From NCBI GenBank assembly GCA_964636385.1, contig CAZWSC010000019.1, forward strand, positions 1-6,582: 6,582 nucleotides of DNA, written 5' to 3'. The stretch is from CAZWSC01 sp964636385. GTDB taxonomy: Bacteria > Eisenbacteria > RBG-16-71-46 > CAIMUX01. Below, in pieces: positions 5,639-6,582 of this stretch. The notes beneath the pieces were generated by a model. That model saw only the letters and a program-made list of their open reading frames with translations, searched no databases and was not told the DNA's origin. Positions within the stretch are counted from its first letter, which is position 1; every line of letters begins with the position of its first letter. The translations under genes were made by a program, and so were the position numbers.

Positions 5639-6582
5639 GGGGAGCCGGCCATGAACCGGAGCGGCATCAGCTTATGGACCACGCTGGTTTTCACAGACAC
5701 TTCAGGAGGGTTCTGCGCTCGTTCCAGCTCTATCCACCGGGGAGTCCGGTCCGTGACGAGGCGATCCACGCGCTTCACACCGCCCTGTCCGGGGAATGTG
5801 CGAGCTCGAATCACGGGGTCTCGCTGGCCTTCCTCGAAGAGGGGGCGTATCTCGACGGAGTGCGCCTTGACGCAGGTCCGGAGGGTGGCCGGCTGGACCG
5901 GCAGCTCTTCGAGCTTGGTGTGCTGGAGATCCGCTTCCTCCCTGGCATGGACTGCGACGAGTTGACCCGGTTCTTCGAGCCCCTTGCGAAGGCCCTGCTC
6001 GGCCTCCTTAATCCAGTCGACGAGGACCTGTCGGTTCTCCTGTGGGAGGCGGATCTCAGCCACATCGCCTGCTTCCTCTACGAGGATGCGAACGATGATG
6101 CGCAGGAGGTCACGGAGGGGGAACAGCCTGCTCCCCCGGTTTCTCCGGACCTGGGCGAGTATGTCGATCCCGACGTATTCATCGGCGAACCCGGCATGCC
6201 CGGAAAAGGGATGATCCTCAATGAAGCCGAACGCATGGAGATCCTGACCTCCTATCGCATCGAGGAGAGGGAGGAGCATCCGCTGAAGTACGGGCTGATT
6301 CTCCTGGAACTCCTGCGAGGCGAGGCTGACACCGAAGAGGCAGGCAGGCTTCTCGGGAACCTGGAGCAGTACCTTGAGGCTGCGGCGGAGTCGGGCAGGT
6401 TCCAGCTTCTCCGGGCGCTCCGCGATGCTGTTGAGCCACAGCTCAGCACGTCACAGGTCGCGAGGTCGGCGCTCTCGCAGGTCGATGCATGGTTCAGGAA
6501 GCCCGCCCTGTATCTTGGCGTTGTCCGGCAGACTCCGACAGCAGGTGGCGACCAGGAGGCTGCATTATCGTTCCTCTCTGCC
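5623..6582 (+). CDS. HEAT-repeat-family protein, N-terminal part (3' end outside window)
   Basis: The frame is open from 5488 through the last base without a stop; 320 residues are visible from ATG 5623. The region FRRVLRSFQLYPPGSPVRDEA (27-47, with YPPG), LEEGAYLDGVRLD (71-83), LFELGVLEIRFLPGMDCDEL (95-114) and LSVLLWEADLSHIACFLYED (136-155) matches, from memory, the N-terminal domain of proteins annotated 'HEAT repeat domain-containing' in Gemmatimonadota and deltaproteobacterial genomes. An acidic Pro-rich linker follows (156-195), then helical pairs from about 198 that look like the start of a repeat region. There is no signal peptide or membrane helix, so it is probably a cytoplasmic scaffold. 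ATG 5623 has AGAGGG (5614-5619) 3 bases upstream but lies in the palindrome's right arm; ATG 5674 (MDHAGFHRHF) is the main alternative, with a poorly spaced GGAG. The coding frame is secure; the start and function are not. Confidence 0.75.
   Translation, partial: MSHPGWGAGHEPERHQLMDHAGFHRHFRRVLRSFQLYPPGSPVRDEAIHALHTALSGECASSNHGVSLAFLEEGAYLDGVRLDAGPEGGRLDRQLFELGVLEIRFLPGMDCDELTRFFEPLAKALLGLLNPVDEDLSVLLWEADLSHIACFLYEDANDDAQEVTEGEQPAPPVSPDLGEYVDPDVFIGEPGMPGKGMILNEAERMEILTSYRIEEREEHPLKYGLILLELLRGEADTEEAGRLLGNLEQYLEAAAESGRFQLLRALRDAVEPQLSTSQVARSALSQVDAWFRKPALYLGVVRQTPTAGGDQEAALSFLSA

Noticed and set aside
5651..5965. Open frame starting at ATG 5651 on the + strand
   Set aside because: It overlaps the HEAT-type gene in another frame, ends early and gives Ser/Arg-rich sequence. 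The frame that includes 5758-6582 carries the family-like blocks and stays open to the window end.
5119..6279. 386-codon minus-strand open frame across the palindrome and the HEAT-type gene
   Set aside because: It spans the aldolase end, the intergenic palindrome and the HEAT-type coding region without any domain pattern, so it is a shadow frame.

Overview
This is a GC-rich, densely coded bacterial segment with every supported gene on the + strand. No rRNA, tRNA, CRISPR array, transposase or prophage gene is visible. The host cannot be named from sequence alone. The secreted protein at 669-1940 belongs to a family I associate with Bacteroidota and relatives, and the HEAT-type protein at the right edge resembles families I associate with Gemmatimonadota and deltaproteobacterial lineages. 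Together with the high GC and the tightly packed small operons, this suggests an uncultured FCB-group-like or other deep-branching Gram-negative bacterium. That placement is an inference with low confidence.

Layout. Bases 1-672 hold the 3' part of a TPR protein gene. It overlaps by 4 bases (GTGA) a gene for a secreted conserved protein (669-1940) of the type often auto-labelled 'asparagine synthetase B', although nothing in it supports that activity. A 163-base gap follows (1941-2103) with a strong inverted repeat and a weak promoter-like hexamer pair. Next comes a compact run of four genes: a 65-residue zinc-ribbon protein (2104-2301), a HAD-family phosphatase (2351-3040), a bifunctional NAD(P)H-hydrate epimerase/dehydratase Nnr (3048-4658) and a class II aldolase-type metalloenzyme (4658-5353). 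Gaps within this run are 49 and 7 bases, and the last pair overlaps by one base, so it is probably one transcript. Nnr repairs damaged nicotinamide cofactors. The flanking phosphatase and sugar-phosphate aldolase would suit a metabolite-repair or salvage cluster, but their substrates are unknown.

The right-hand gap (5354-5622) is the most unusual part. It contains a close match to a sigma-28 (FliA-type) promoter, CAAA-N15-GCCGATAC. Between that promoter and the next gene lies a ~178-base imperfect palindrome (5461-5638) whose arms pair in register for more than 50 positions. The last gene (5623 to beyond the window) encodes a cytoplasmic protein with the N-terminal domain of a HEAT-repeat protein family. 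Its best-supported start codon lies inside the right arm of the palindrome, so a palindromic element may have inserted between a motility-type promoter and its gene.
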